A stretch of 51,247 bases of DNA, taken from positions 1 through 51,247 of the forward strand of contig JAUYGX010000072.1 in NCBI GenBank assembly GCA_030690365.1, given 5' to 3'. Numbering within the stretch: the stretch's first letter is position 1; each line of letters starts with the position of its first letter. Below the pieces are notes generated by a model. The model made no database searches. It was not told where the DNA came from and saw only the letters and a program-made list of their open reading frames with translations. The translations under genes and the position numbers were made by a program. This DNA is from Bacteroidales bacterium (lineage in GTDB: Bacteria > Bacteroidota > Bacteroidia > Bacteroidales > F082). Below are positions 16,969 to 26,205 of this stretch, piece after piece.

Positions 16969-18477
16969 ATGAATAAGAAAAGAAGTCCTTTATTAAATTG
17001 GGTGCTATTTTTTGCCACCCTGATCGTGGTTTTCTTTCTGGGTCTACTGGCCTCTTCGGTAACCGAGCGCAGGGCAGAGCAGCAAACCACTTGGAAACCA
17101 GAAGTTCAAATTGCAAAATTTGAACCAAGAAACGAAGTCTGGGGTAAAAATTATCCTACCGAGTACAACTCTTACGAAAAAATGAAAGAGAGTAATTTCC
17201 GATCCAAATATAACGGAAATGCCAAAATTGATATGCTGGAAGTAGATCCACGACTGGTCGTCATGTGGGCCGGTTACGGTTTCTCCATAGACTATAATCA
17301 GGGAAGAGGTCACGCGTATGCTATCGAAGATTTACGTAACACCCTTCGCACGGGCGGGCCAACTGGTCCTGATGACGGACCAATGCCTTCCACTTGCTGG
17401 ACCTGTAAAGGCCCGGATGTTCCCCGGATAATGAACGAAGAAGGGGTAGCTGCCTATTATACCGGAAAATGGGTACGACTGGGTGCGGAGATAGTTAATC
17501 CCATAGGTTGCGCCGATTGTCATAACAACGAAACCATGGAACTTCAAATCTCACGCCCGGCGTTAGTAGAAGCGTTTCAGCGTCAGGGAAAAGACATTAC
17601 TAAGGCCACCCATCAGGAGATGCGTTCACTTGTCTGCGCCCAGTGCCACGTGGAATACTACTTTGATAAACACAGGGAGGGTGCTGAAGGGGTCAATTAT
17701 CTGACTTTTCCATGGGACAATGGTCAAAGTGTTGAGGCGATGGAAGCCTACTATGATGCCAAAGAATTTAGCGATTGGACGCATAAACTGAGTAAAGCTC
17801 CCATGCTTAAAGCGCAACATCCGGGCTACGAAATTTATCTCACGGGGATTCATGCTCAACGTGGCGTCAGCTGTGCCGATTGTCACATGCCCTATATGAG
17901 CGAAGGGGGTAAAAAATTTACCGACCACCATATTCAATCTCCATTGAATAATATTGAAAATTCATGTATGGTTTGTCACAAAGAAAAAACAGCACAATTA
18001 ATCAATGATGTATATGAGCGTCAGGATAAGATTATCGAAAATCGTGATATACTCGAAAAATTATGTGTTCGCTTGCATGTTGAGGCTAAAATGGCATGGG
18101 ATTTGGGAGCTGCCGATGCACAGATGAAAGCTGTTCTGATGGACATTCGTCATGCACAGTGGCGTTGGGATTATGCAGCAGCATCACATGGTGCATCATT
18201 CCATTCACCAGTTGAAATCTCCAGGGTAATCGCAGGTGGGATCAACATAGCTCAGGAAGGCCGCATTAAATTGGCTAGATTACTAATTGAATTAGGCTAC
18301 AAAGGAGAAGTCCCTTATCCCAACATTACTACCAAAGCCCAGGCTCAGGAATATATTGGATTACCCATGGAGAAATTAATTGAGGAAAAGGAGTCCTTTA
18401 AAAAGAATTTGTTATCGCAGTGGGAAAAAGAGGCTGAGGCGCGCGAGGCTTCCATGCCTGTTATCTATAATAAATAA
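16969..18477 (+). CDS. nrfA: NrfA, ammonia-forming cytochrome c nitrite reductase
   Basis: A 502-residue pentahaem enzyme that reduces nitrite to ammonium with six electrons in the periplasm. Haem 1 is the lysine-ligated catalytic site CWTCK (143-147). The other haems are CADCH at 181, CAQCH at 223, CADCH at 302 and CMVCH at 333. HPGYEIYLTGIHAQRGVSC and the DHHIQSPLNN segment contain active-site and ligand residues conserved in the family. The N-terminal hydrophobic segment (about 10-30) may stay as an anchor. It forms a complex with NrfH and is followed by a strong hairpin and the System II maturation genes. Confidence 0.96.
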   Translation: MNKKRSPLLNWVLFFATLIVVFFLGLLASSVTERRAEQQTTWKPEVQIAKFEPRNEVWGKNYPTEYNSYEKMKESNFRSKYNGNAKIDMLEVDPRLVVMWAGYGFSIDYNQGRGHAYAIEDLRNTLRTGGPTGPDDGPMPSTCWTCKGPDVPRIMNEEGVAAYYTGKWVRLGAEIVNPIGCADCHNNETMELQISRPALVEAFQRQGKDITKATHQEMRSLVCAQCHVEYYFDKHREGAEGVNYLTFPWDNGQSVEAMEAYYDAKEFSDWTHKLSKAPMLKAQHPGYEIYLTGIHAQRGVSCADCHMPYMSEGGKKFTDHHIQSPLNNIENSCMVCHKEKTAQLINDVYERQDKIIENRDILEKLCVRLHVEAKMAWDLGAADAQMKAVLMDIRHAQWRWDYAAASHGASFHSPVEISRVIAGGINIAQEGRIKLARLLIELGYKGEVPYPNITTKAQAQEYIGLPMEKLIEEKESFKKNLLSQWEKEAEAREASMPVIYNK

Positions 18478-18497
18478 ACTGATTGATTTTATTTACG

Positions 18498-18532
18498 GAA
18501 GGGTTATGTATCCTGTATAGTCATAACCCTTC
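18498..18532 (+). terminator. hairpin between nrfA and resB
   Basis: GAAGGGTTATG (18498-18508) and CATAACCCTTC (18522-18532) form a perfect 11-bp stem with a 13-nt loop, 20 bp after the nrfA stop. The tail (TTCTATTGGG) is not a full U-tract. It may act as a partial terminator or 3'-end stabiliser that keeps the maturation genes at lower expression than nrfHA. Confidence 0.6.
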
Positions 18533-18585
18533 TTCTATTGGGAAGTTATTATAAAAACCTGTCTCTTTGGGCTTTTTTTTATCCT

Positions 18586-19839
18586 ATGATACAACAAAAA
18601 AAATACGATAACCCCATATGGAGCAACCCTTGGGGATATAGAGAGAGTTTTTTTATCGTTTCAGGGCTTTTGCTCAGTGGCTTTGCGCTTGAGTGGGCAT
18701 CCGGTGGCACGGGAGTACCTGAATTCACTAACCTCTCATTAAATATCGCCGCAGGGCTGTTGGTAATATTTATTTTTACTGCCGGAATATTTTTCAGAAA
18801 ACAAGTCTTTATCTTGTGGCTTTCGGGAATTCCTGCCGCAATCAGTGCTGTTACCGGGATTACGTTTATGGCTTTGTTGATGGGACTCACCATGCAACAT
18901 GATGGATCCGCTCCCGGCTGGGTGGTACAACTGGGTCTGTCACATGTCACATCCTCCTGGCCCTATCTCTTGACTTCAGTCTATTTGTTGGTTGTGCTGG
19001 GAATTGCCGCTGCCAAACGCATAATTCCGTTTTCAACTAAAAATATTGGTTATATCCTGAATCATCTGGGGCTGTGGATCGTGATTTTTTCAGCCACTTT
19101 TGGTGCTACCAAGGTTGAACGACTTGAAATGAAGGTTAAAGAAGGAGAGATCGAATGGCAGGCATTTGATAAAAAAAACGATGTATGGGTGGAAATGCCT
19201 TTTGCGATTCGTTTGAATGATTTTGTCCTTGAACAATATGCACCAAAACTTGGGATAGTTGACAATATCACGGGAATGATTCTCCATGAAAATGGAAAGA
19301 ACGTTATGCTTGTTGATTCAGTTGCTTCAGGAAACATGCTTGGATGGGATATTCGGTTGTTGACCTATCTTGAACAGTCGGGTAAGGCAGGAGAGGCCTA
19401 TTATCTTAATAATGAAACAGGTGCCGCCCCGGCGGTAAAAGCGGAAGCCATTTCAGAAAACAAATCGGATACGGTGGTGGGTTGGGTAAGTTGTGGGAGT
19501 TTTAATCATTCTTACGAAGCATTAAAAATTAACGACCAACTTTCGTTGATTATGTTCTACCCTGAACCTAAGAAGTTTCTTTCTAAAATTGACATTCTAA
19601 CGCCTGAGGGAGAGACAACCGCTGTTGAGTTGGAAGTGAATAAACCTGCCAAAGTGAAAGGATGGGAGATCTATCAGGTCGGGTATGATGATCAACTGGG
19701 TCGTTGGTCAGATACTTCGGTCATCGAATTTGTTCGTGACCCCTGGTTACCATTTGTATATACAGGAATATTCATGATGATTGCCGGTGCGATGACCCTT
19801 TTCTGGTCCGGACGAAATAACACACCCACTGACTTATGA
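18586..19839 (+). CDS. ccsB: ResB/CcsB-type cytochrome c biogenesis protein
   Basis: A protein of about 417 residues with four membrane helices, three near the N-terminus (about 20-40, 50-72, 76-100) plus one near 125-145, then a large periplasmic domain and a C-terminal helix near 390-410 (LPFVYTGIFMMIAGAMTLFW). This is the short ResB layout common in Bacteroidota. With CcsA it forms the System II haem transport and attachment machine needed for the many c-type cytochromes here. The ATG at 18586 is preferred over a TTG at 18538, which lies next to the hairpin. It overlaps ccsA by ATGA. Confidence 0.85.
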   Translation: MIQQKKYDNPIWSNPWGYRESFFIVSGLLLSGFALEWASGGTGVPEFTNLSLNIAAGLLVIFIFTAGIFFRKQVFILWLSGIPAAISAVTGITFMALLMGLTMQHDGSAPGWVVQLGLSHVTSSWPYLLTSVYLLVVLGIAAAKRIIPFSTKNIGYILNHLGLWIVIFSATFGATKVERLEMKVKEGEIEWQAFDKKNDVWVEMPFAIRLNDFVLEQYAPKLGIVDNITGMILHENGKNVMLVDSVASGNMLGWDIRLLTYLEQSGKAGEAYYLNNETGAAPAVKAEAISENKSDTVVGWVSCGSFNHSYEALKINDQLSLIMFYPEPKKFLSKIDILTPEGETTAVELEVNKPAKVKGWEIYQVGYDDQLGRWSDTSVIEFVRDPWLPFVYTGIFMMIAGAMTLFWSGRNNTPTDL

Positions 19840-20642
19840 CCTGGATAAATTTCCCTACCTATGCCCTGCTCACTATACTGGGATGGACAATCGGAATGCT
19901 GATGAACGCCATCGGCAAATCGAATCTTGTAAAACAGTTGGGCATTGCTTTGGTGATTGCAGGACAACTTGTACTTACTTTATTCCTGCTCAAACTATGG
20001 ATGATACTCGACCGTCCACCGATGCGTACATTGGGAGAAACGCGATTGTGGTACAGCTTTTTTCTGCCAATCATTGGGCTAATCACCTACCAACGATGGA
20101 AATACCAGTGGTTTTTAGTGTACAGTCTGCTATTGGCCTGTCTGTTTTTGGGGTTCAACCTCGCCTATCCGGAAAATTATTCCAAAACACTGATGCCTGC
20201 CTTACAAAGTCCCTGGTTTGTACCTCATGTGATTGTTTATATTTTCTCATATGCACTTCTAGCTGCCAGTAGTCTGGTGGCAATTAAGGGACTGGTGTTT
20301 CATTATTTTAAAGGCCGGGAATCCGGGCATCAAACGCTCGCGTTGGCAGATAATCTGGTGTTCATTGGATTTGCCTTTTTAACCTTAGGATTGTTATTTG
20401 GAGCTCTGTGGGCAAAAGAAGCCTGGGGACATTATTGGACATGGGATCCCAAAGAAACCTGGGCATTCTTAACCTGGATAGTATATTTAGTCTATATTCA
20501 TATCCGGTATCAACATGGTCAAAAAGAACTTTGGGCTCTGTGGATACTTGGATTGGCGTTTGTCGTATTGCTGGTTTGCTGGTTTGGCGTAAATTACCTT
20601 CCGTCAGCAGCTAACAGCGTGCATGTGTATACCAGGGATTAA
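19836..20642 (+). CDS. ccsA: CcsA/ResC-type cytochrome c assembly protein
   Basis: A 268-residue membrane protein with about eight helices and the periplasmic WWD domain AWGHYWTWDPKETWAF (tryptophan-rich, W197 at its start). Conserved histidines flank the domain (VPHVIVYIFSY, HVYTRD). It exports haem and attaches it to CxxCH motifs with CcsB. The four-base ATGA overlap with ccsB implies coupled translation. It ends the nrf run and faces the converging nar/regulator run. Confidence 0.9.
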   Translation: MTWINFPTYALLTILGWTIGMLMNAIGKSNLVKQLGIALVIAGQLVLTLFLLKLWMILDRPPMRTLGETRLWYSFFLPIIGLITYQRWKYQWFLVYSLLLACLFLGFNLAYPENYSKTLMPALQSPWFVPHVIVYIFSYALLAASSLVAIKGLVFHYFKGRESGHQTLALADNLVFIGFAFLTLGLLFGALWAKEAWGHYWTWDPKETWAFLTWIVYLVYIHIRYQHGQKELWALWILGLAFVVLLVCWFGVNYLPSAANSVHVYTRD

Positions 20643-20662
20643 AACGTAACATTCGCTGATAA

Positions 20663-20691
20663 AAACCAGTAATTATTTGGCAGGCTGGTTT
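20663..20691. terminator. weak hairpin between converging runs
   Basis: AAACCAG (20663-20669) pairs with CTGGTTT (20685-20691) over a 15-nt loop. A perfect 14-bp palindrome TTTCTGGCCAGAAA follows at 20768-20781, 14 bp beyond the stop of the converging Crp/Fnr gene. Either could serve termination; neither has a clear U-tract. Confidence 0.3.
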
Positions 20692-20795
20692 ATCCGAATC
20701 ATTGTCAATCTTTCTGTTTCACTGTGTTTTTATTTCTTGATTTTACTTCAGCTTTTTAGAATGACCCTTTCTGGCCAGAAATGAGACAAATGTTG

Positions 20796-21488
20796 TCAAT
20801 CCAACAAACAATGTTTTTCCAGATATGCAAGATCCAGCACCCTGATAGCCTTGCCTTCCTGAACGATAATATTAGACTTTTCAAGCGAACCCAATGCCCT
20901 GATCATCGTTTCGTAGGTAGTTCCGGCTATGCTGGCTATATCTTTACGTGTCGGGGTATATTCAAGCAATGTATTATCGTTACTACTAAATCCAAAGGCC
21001 CTGATAATAGTCATAAGTGCTACAATCACTTTTTCTTTAGCCTTTAACCCTGCCGTCAACTTCATCCTTTTTTCAGCAGCATTGAGTTCGTCGGCATAAA
21101 ACAGCATCATTTGGAAAGCAAACTCTGAATTGGCTTTTACTGCGCTATAGAATACATCAACAGGTATAAATGTCACTTCCGAATCCTCAAGGGCAATGGC
21201 TGTTACCGGATAGATCATTTTTTTACCAAATCCTCTATGACCTAACAATTGTTCCTCTTTAGCCAACCGAATGATTTGTTCCTTTTCACCATCTATTGTA
21301 ACTACTTTAATCTTACCTGAATAAATCTGGAATATACCTTTAATGGGATCGCCGGCAGAAAATATCGTAGCTCCGGCAGGATAAAGCATGGATGTTTTGT
21401 GAAAACTGATTAAGGTTTTCCACTCAGGTGAACAATATTTGTTGATGAAACATTTATAATGTGTACAGGTTTCACATTTTCTTTTCAT
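20796..21488 (-). CDS. Crp/Fnr-family regulator with N-terminal four-Cys motif (copy 1)
   Basis: A 230-residue regulator. Cysteines 5, 8, 13 and 19 (C-x2-C-x4-C-x5-C) precede the cyclic-nucleotide-binding-like barrel (about 28-140), and a winged helix follows (about 150-215, TRKDIASIAGTTYETMIRAL). The GHRGFGKKMIYPVTAIALEDSEV segment is shared with the neighbouring copy. Fnr uses N-terminal cysteines for a [4Fe-4S] cluster, but its spacing and extra mid-barrel cysteine differ. Iron-sulfur sensing of O2 or NO is therefore an inference. It is last in the nar run, 44 bp after copy 2. Confidence 0.85.
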   Translation of the reverse strand: MKRKCETCTHYKCFINKYCSPEWKTLISFHKTSMLYPAGATIFSAGDPIKGIFQIYSGKIKVVTIDGEKEQIIRLAKEEQLLGHRGFGKKMIYPVTAIALEDSEVTFIPVDVFYSAVKANSEFAFQMMLFYADELNAAEKRMKLTAGLKAKEKVIVALMTIIRAFGFSSNDNTLLEYTPTRKDIASIAGTTYETMIRALGSLEKSNIIVQEGKAIRVLDLAYLEKHCLLD

Positions 21489-21532
21489 GCGATATTATTT
21501 GATAATTGAGATAACCAAAACAGCAATAATTT

Positions 21533-22228
21533 TTACTGTATTTCCATGCCGGCAAGTTTAGCTAATGCAGCCTCATCGGCAACATAATAATTCCATATTC
21601 GTTTTCTCAGGATTCCTTCTTCAATGAATTTAGCTAATGTCCGAGAAAAACTGGTTCGCGAAATATTTGCAAAAGTAGCCAATTCATGCAAACTTATGCC
21701 AAAGTCAATTTGCCTGGAAGTATTGTCAGCGTAACCAAAAGCATTAATCACCCTAACCAATGTATAGGCCACTTTTTCTTGCGAGGTTCGCATGCCGGAA
21801 ATTTGGAAAGTCTGTTCAGACAATAATAATTCATCCGCGAAAAACATCATCATGTAAACCGCCAGGTCCTTATTTTCTCTCACGAGTTTAAAAAAGTCTT
21901 CATTTGAAATGGATGCTATTTCTGATTCGTTAAGTGTTTTTGCAGATATAGGATAAACCATTTTTTCACTAAATCCCCTGTGGCCAAGTACCTGCCCAGA
22001 GCCCGCCAGTCGAATTATATCTACTTTATTTGTTTCTTTTTCCAGCGTGACTTTTGCTTTACCTGAACACAAAATATAAATATTTTTTACTAGTTCACCT
22101 GCGTTGAAAATAGAATAATTTGCGGGAAGATAGAGACTTGATTTGCTATTTTGCGTGTACGCCAACCAATCGGGCAAGCAGTACATATTGATTGGGCACC
22201 GTTTGTTGGTGCAGTTATTACAGTTCAT
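21533..22228 (-). CDS. Crp/Fnr-family regulator with N-terminal four-Cys motif (copy 2)
   Basis: From the ATG at 22228 this is a 231-residue paralogue of the next gene. Cysteines 3, 6, 11 and 17 show the same C-x2-C-x4-C-x5-C spacing. The barrel contains GHRGFSEKMVYPISAKTL, and the recognition helix region is canonical (LHELATFANISRTSFSRTLAKF). A start at 22276 would overlap the transporter gene, whereas 22228 begins 2 bp after its stop and just before the Cys motif. It probably controls nitrate or nitrite respiration from the same transcript. Confidence 0.85.
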   Translation of the reverse strand: MNCNNCTNKRCPINMYCLPDWLAYTQNSKSSLYLPANYSIFNAGELVKNIYILCSGKAKVTLEKETNKVDIIRLAGSGQVLGHRGFSEKMVYPISAKTLNESEIASISNEDFFKLVRENKDLAVYMMMFFADELLLSEQTFQISGMRTSQEKVAYTLVRVINAFGYADNTSRQIDFGISLHELATFANISRTSFSRTLAKFIEEGILRKRIWNYYVADEAALAKLAGMEIQ

Positions 22229-22230
22229 AA

Positions 22231-23835
22231 TTACGGGTTTCTTATTATTGCTCCGGGGCTCTGATAGAACCACCAATTAAGAAATAAACAGATTAAATAA
22301 TACACTGCAAAGCCATACAGCGCATACTCTGGTGTATCATTTTGAATTTGTTGTCCGAATACTTTTGGGATAATGAAAGCGCCGTATGCGGCAATGGCTG
22401 CAGTCCATCCAAGAACCGGCCCGGCCTGCTCTTTACTGAAAATATAGGGAATGCTTCGGAATGTTGAGCCATTTCCAATGCCTGTGGTTAAAAACAGAAT
22501 CATAAAACACCCAAAAAATGGCCACCAGTATTCTTCGGGAGTGGAACTGTTTTTTGCTTGTACCACAAAATAGGCTACAGCAACTGTTGCCAGGATCTGT
22601 ACCAGGGTGCTCATGGCAGTTACCTTTGCGCCACTGTTAATTTTATCAGAGAGCCAGCCACCAACCGGGCGGATTAGTGCACCGATTACAGGACCCAGAA
22701 AAACCCACATTAAAAAATTAGGTGCATTGGGATTGAGGTACGATGGATCCTCAGGATTGCTGAACACGAAAATATCCTGGCACAACTTTGGAAAAGCTGC
22801 CGAGTAGCCGATAAATGAACCAAAGGTCATCGTGTATATAATGGTCATGATCCAGGTGTGCTTGTTATTAAATATGGCAAATTGCTTGTTCAGGTTTGCT
22901 TTAATATCTCCCGGAGTGGCATATTTCATAAGCACGAGGGTAAGAATAACCACGACAGGCAATACGATCCAGGTATTTAAATGCAAACCAATCAATAAAT
23001 AGGCTCCAATAAATGTTGCAATAAGCCCTAAAGCAGTCATATACAATGTTTTTCCTATCCCCTGCAAAGCAGAAGGCATTTTCGGGGTACCTGTAATCAC
23101 ATTGTTCATTCCAAAAAATGCAGCACCTGCCGCCAGCACAAGTATTGGAACCCAGACCCATCCTGCATTCTGAAATCCGGATAATGCCTCACCAAAAACA
23201 TTAGGTTCAGCATTGCCAACAACAGCAAAAAAAGAAAAACCAATAATCCATGGAATTACTTTTTGCATAACACCAACACCCAGGTTACCAATTCCGGCAT
23301 TTAGCCCAAGTGAGGTTCCCTGCATCCTTTTTGGAAAGAAGAAGCTGATGTTGCTCATGGAAGACGAGAAATTACCCCCGCCAAAACCGGAAAGTGCTGC
23401 AAAAAAGGCAAAAGTCAGGTATGGTGTATTTACATTCTGCAAAGCGAAGCCAACCCCGATAACCGGTATAAGCAGTAACAAGGTAGTCGTGAATATTACA
23501 TTCCGGCCTCCACCTAACGAAATCAAAAATGAATTTGGTATTCGGAGTGTTGCACCTGCAAGCCCGGCAATAGCAGGTAAAGTATAGTAAAGGTTATTGA
23601 TTTCCTTTAACGTTTCGGTTACTTCCTCATGGCTCATACCGTCTGTAATCATGCCAAAATTAAAGCCAAACGCCTTCATTTTAGTAGCAATGATGCTCCA
23701 CATAATCCATACTGCGAATGCCAGAAGCAATGCAGGAATGGAAATCCACAGGTTTTTTGTTGCGATTCTGTTGCCGGTTTTTTTCCAGAAATTCTCGTCT
23801 TCGACATTCCAGTTCGATAGATTTATTTTCAGCAT
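22231..23835 (-). CDS. narK2: NarK-type nitrate/nitrite MFS transporter (second)
   Basis: A 534-residue major facilitator with about 12 helices. Nitrate-signature stretches are FAALSGFGGGNFSSSMSNISFFFPKRMQG and GIGNGSTFRSIPYIF, with arginine in TLRIPNSFLI as the conserved substrate-binding type. An extra loop (MITDGMSHEEVTETLKE) lies after helix 1. It belongs to the NarK/NarU family that exchanges nitrate and nitrite or imports nitrate with protons. It lies 56 bp after a differently built NarK-like gene. Confidence 0.88.
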   Translation of the reverse strand: MLKINLSNWNVEDENFWKKTGNRIATKNLWISIPALLLAFAVWIMWSIIATKMKAFGFNFGMITDGMSHEEVTETLKEINNLYYTLPAIAGLAGATLRIPNSFLISLGGGRNVIFTTTLLLLIPVIGVGFALQNVNTPYLTFAFFAALSGFGGGNFSSSMSNISFFFPKRMQGTSLGLNAGIGNLGVGVMQKVIPWIIGFSFFAVVGNAEPNVFGEALSGFQNAGWVWVPILVLAAGAAFFGMNNVITGTPKMPSALQGIGKTLYMTALGLIATFIGAYLLIGLHLNTWIVLPVVVILTLVLMKYATPGDIKANLNKQFAIFNNKHTWIMTIIYTMTFGSFIGYSAAFPKLCQDIFVFSNPEDPSYLNPNAPNFLMWVFLGPVIGALIRPVGGWLSDKINSGAKVTAMSTLVQILATVAVAYFVVQAKNSSTPEEYWWPFFGCFMILFLTTGIGNGSTFRSIPYIFSKEQAGPVLGWTAAIAAYGAFIIPKVFGQQIQNDTPEYALYGFAVYYLICLFLNWWFYQSPGAIIRNP

Positions 23836-23891
23836 AATATCATATTTTGGAAGTAATTTTTATAAAATTTCTCATCCATTAAAATGCAGTA

Positions 23892-25439
23892 CTATTCATC
23901 AGCAAACGAGCCTTTCGGCTCACGAAGCATAATCCAACAAAATATAAAACTGGCAAGCGCTCCGGCAGAGAGAATATAAAAGAAAGTTTTGTCATCTACC
24001 AGTGAATACAGCACCAGGTAAACTACTGCCCCAACATTGCCGTAGGCACCGGCCATACCAGCGATTTGCCCGGTTTGCTCTTTCTTAATCATGGGAATGA
24101 TAGCGAAGGTGGCTCCTTCGGCCCCCTGAACGAACATCGAAGTAAGGATAGTAATTACAACAGCCACTACCAGCCACCACATCCCATCAAATAACGGATT
24201 GAGTTGCCGAATTCCGTCAGCACCCATTTCACCGTATTTGGCAATAATAGCCATAAAGAAAAACCCTACGACAATACCAAACATATATATTAGCATCGTT
24301 CTTTTGCGGTTGTTCATTTTATCTGAAAGCAATCCACCCAATGGCCTGGCAAAAAGGTTTACAAAAGCAAACGATGCGGCAATAATCCCTGCAAAAGTGG
24401 CTGTCATAATCAGGCTGCCTTCGCTGTTAGTCATGTTTCTGAAAACATTCTCAAAAAACATCGGCAGCATTGAAACAACAGCCAGTTCGGCCCCGAAGTT
24501 GGCAAAATAGGTACTGTTCAGGGCAGCCACATTTCCCCATCGATATCTTTCGTTTTCGGGTATGCCTGCCTTTAAAATGGGGAGGTTAACCTGAAGAACT
24601 TTTATTACATGAACTATATAAATTAAGACGAGTATGGCATAAATAGCGTAAAGTAAATCGGACGTCAAAATAGGCTCTCCTTCAACCATTACACTTCCAA
24701 TTTTCCAGGCAAGAACACCCATAGCCCCCACCAGCGGAAAAGACCAGACAAGATACTGAACCAGGTCGCGGTAAGAGGTAACCGTCATGGGTTGAGTTTT
24801 TATGGCTTTTTTAAAATGATAGGCTTTTGTTGCACCTTCTTTTGGAACATCTTTTACCAAAAAATAATAGGCTATTCCATAGGCCAATGAAACCCCGGCA
24901 TTGATAGCCAGTGCATATCTCCATCCGTCTTCGCCGCCAAAAAAGTGAATGGCGATCCATGGCAATGTCATCGCCGCCCAGGCTGAACCAAAATTTCCCC
25001 ATCCGGCATAAAAACCTTCGGCACGGCCTACCATCTTGGGAGGAAACCACTGTGCCACCATACGGATACCTATCACAAAACCGGCACCTATCGAACCCAG
25101 AATTAACCTTGAAATAAGCATCTGAATAAATGTGTTTCCGAAAGCAAATAAAAATGCCGGTACTGACATCACTATCATCAGCAGGCTGAAAACTATACGG
25201 GGCCCATACCTGTCGATTAAGGCACCAACCACAATCCTTGCCGGGATGGTAAGGGCCACATTGCAAATGGCCAACACCTTGATGTGGTCTTTGGTAAGCC
25301 AGTCAAGGTTTTCGAGCATGGTTGTGGCCATAGGTGCCATGTTGAACCAAACATAAAAAGTGATAAAAAACGCAATCCAGGTATAATGAAGCGTTCTAAT
25401 CCTTTCTTGTTTAAAATCAATTAATTCGGGTAATGCCAT
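23892..25439 (-). CDS. narK1: NarK-type nitrate MFS transporter (first)
   Basis: A 515-residue major facilitator with about 12 helices. It shows LIDRYGPRIVFSLLM (the MFS loop 2-3 motif), RMVAQWFPPKMVGRAEGFYAGWGNFGSAWAA as the first nitrate signature, and GAEGATFAIIPMIKKEQTGQIAGMAGAYGNVGA as the second. This layout is nearer the NarK1/NasA proton-symporter branch than the second copy. The pair probably divides import and exchange, as in fused or tandem NarK1-NarK2 systems. It is 41 bp after narI. Confidence 0.87.
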   Translation of the reverse strand: MALPELIDFKQERIRTLHYTWIAFFITFYVWFNMAPMATTMLENLDWLTKDHIKVLAICNVALTIPARIVVGALIDRYGPRIVFSLLMIVMSVPAFLFAFGNTFIQMLISRLILGSIGAGFVIGIRMVAQWFPPKMVGRAEGFYAGWGNFGSAWAAMTLPWIAIHFFGGEDGWRYALAINAGVSLAYGIAYYFLVKDVPKEGATKAYHFKKAIKTQPMTVTSYRDLVQYLVWSFPLVGAMGVLAWKIGSVMVEGEPILTSDLLYAIYAILVLIYIVHVIKVLQVNLPILKAGIPENERYRWGNVAALNSTYFANFGAELAVVSMLPMFFENVFRNMTNSEGSLIMTATFAGIIAASFAFVNLFARPLGGLLSDKMNNRKRTMLIYMFGIVVGFFFMAIIAKYGEMGADGIRQLNPLFDGMWWLVVAVVITILTSMFVQGAEGATFAIIPMIKKEQTGQIAGMAGAYGNVGAVVYLVLYSLVDDKTFFYILSAGALASFIFCWIMLREPKGSFADE

Positions 25440-25480
25440 GCTGTGGATTTATGTTAATTAGAATTTGTAATTCGATGTTA

Positions 25481-26203
25481 TTAATTATTCTTTGACCTCA
25501 CTCCATTTACCAGTTTTTTCGATTTTCGGATTGTCTTGCGATCCCAATTCCAGATTACATATTGATAGGGCCGCCAGATATAGGAAAACGGATAAACCAG
25601 GAAATGCATAAACCTGGTGAACGGGATGATTCCTATAATTGTAAAACCAGAAATGATATGGATTTTTACAGCAAGCGGCATTGCTGAAACGGCTGCAATA
25701 TCAGGAGTAAACATAAAAATCGATTTAATGTATGGCGTCATCGTCCCGGCGAACCAGGATGAACCCCACCTGAAAAAAAAGGCGATCCAAAGTCCTGAAA
25801 TAATCTGAACCGCAAGGATAACATAAACAACAATATCCATTTTATTGGCAACCACTATTAACCGCTTATGCTTTAACCTACGCACAATCAATAAATACAA
25901 ACCAAAGAAAGCCGAAATGCCAAACCCCAACGCGACTATTTCCAAAATAAGCAAACGAACTGGCACACTGTTCCACAAAAGAACACTTCGGGGAAATAAA
26001 AATGCAACTAAGTGGCCAAAGAACAAGTACAACAGGCCCCAGTGAAAAGGACGGCTTCCATAAAACAACTCCCTGGTTTCAAGGAACTGTGTGGACAATG
26101 AAGATACTTTAAAACCAAAATTTAAGTACCTGAAAATGGAACCGACCAACATAACCGTAAGTGCCGCATAGGGCAACCCAATAAAGAAAAAATTATTGAA
26201 CAT
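25481..26203 (-). CDS. narI: NarI, haem b subunit of respiratory nitrate reductase
   Basis: A 240-residue membrane protein with five helices. Histidines 54 and 64 (PFHWGLL, FFGHLVAF) and 182 and 200 (KIHIISG, FMHFLVYPFSY) are at the positions expected to ligate the two b haems. It oxidises menaquinol and passes electrons to NarH. The start is 2 bp after the narJ stop. Confidence 0.93.
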   Translation of the reverse strand: MFNNFFFIGLPYAALTVMLVGSIFRYLNFGFKVSSLSTQFLETRELFYGSRPFHWGLLYLFFGHLVAFLFPRSVLLWNSVPVRLLILEIVALGFGISAFFGLYLLIVRRLKHKRLIVVANKMDIVVYVILAVQIISGLWIAFFFRWGSSWFAGTMTPYIKSIFMFTPDIAAVSAMPLAVKIHIISGFTIIGIIPFTRFMHFLVYPFSYIWRPYQYVIWNWDRKTIRKSKKLVNGVRSKNN

Positions 26204-26205
26204 AA

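Noticed and set aside
20663-20691. A strong intrinsic terminator between ccsA and the Crp/Fnr gene
   Set aside because: The stem is 7 bp with a 15-nt loop and no U-tract, so it is kept only as a weak feature.
22229-22276. Longer start for the Crp/Fnr copy 2 gene
   Set aside because: It would overlap the transporter gene and add residues not seen in the paralogue; the ATG at 22228 fits both.
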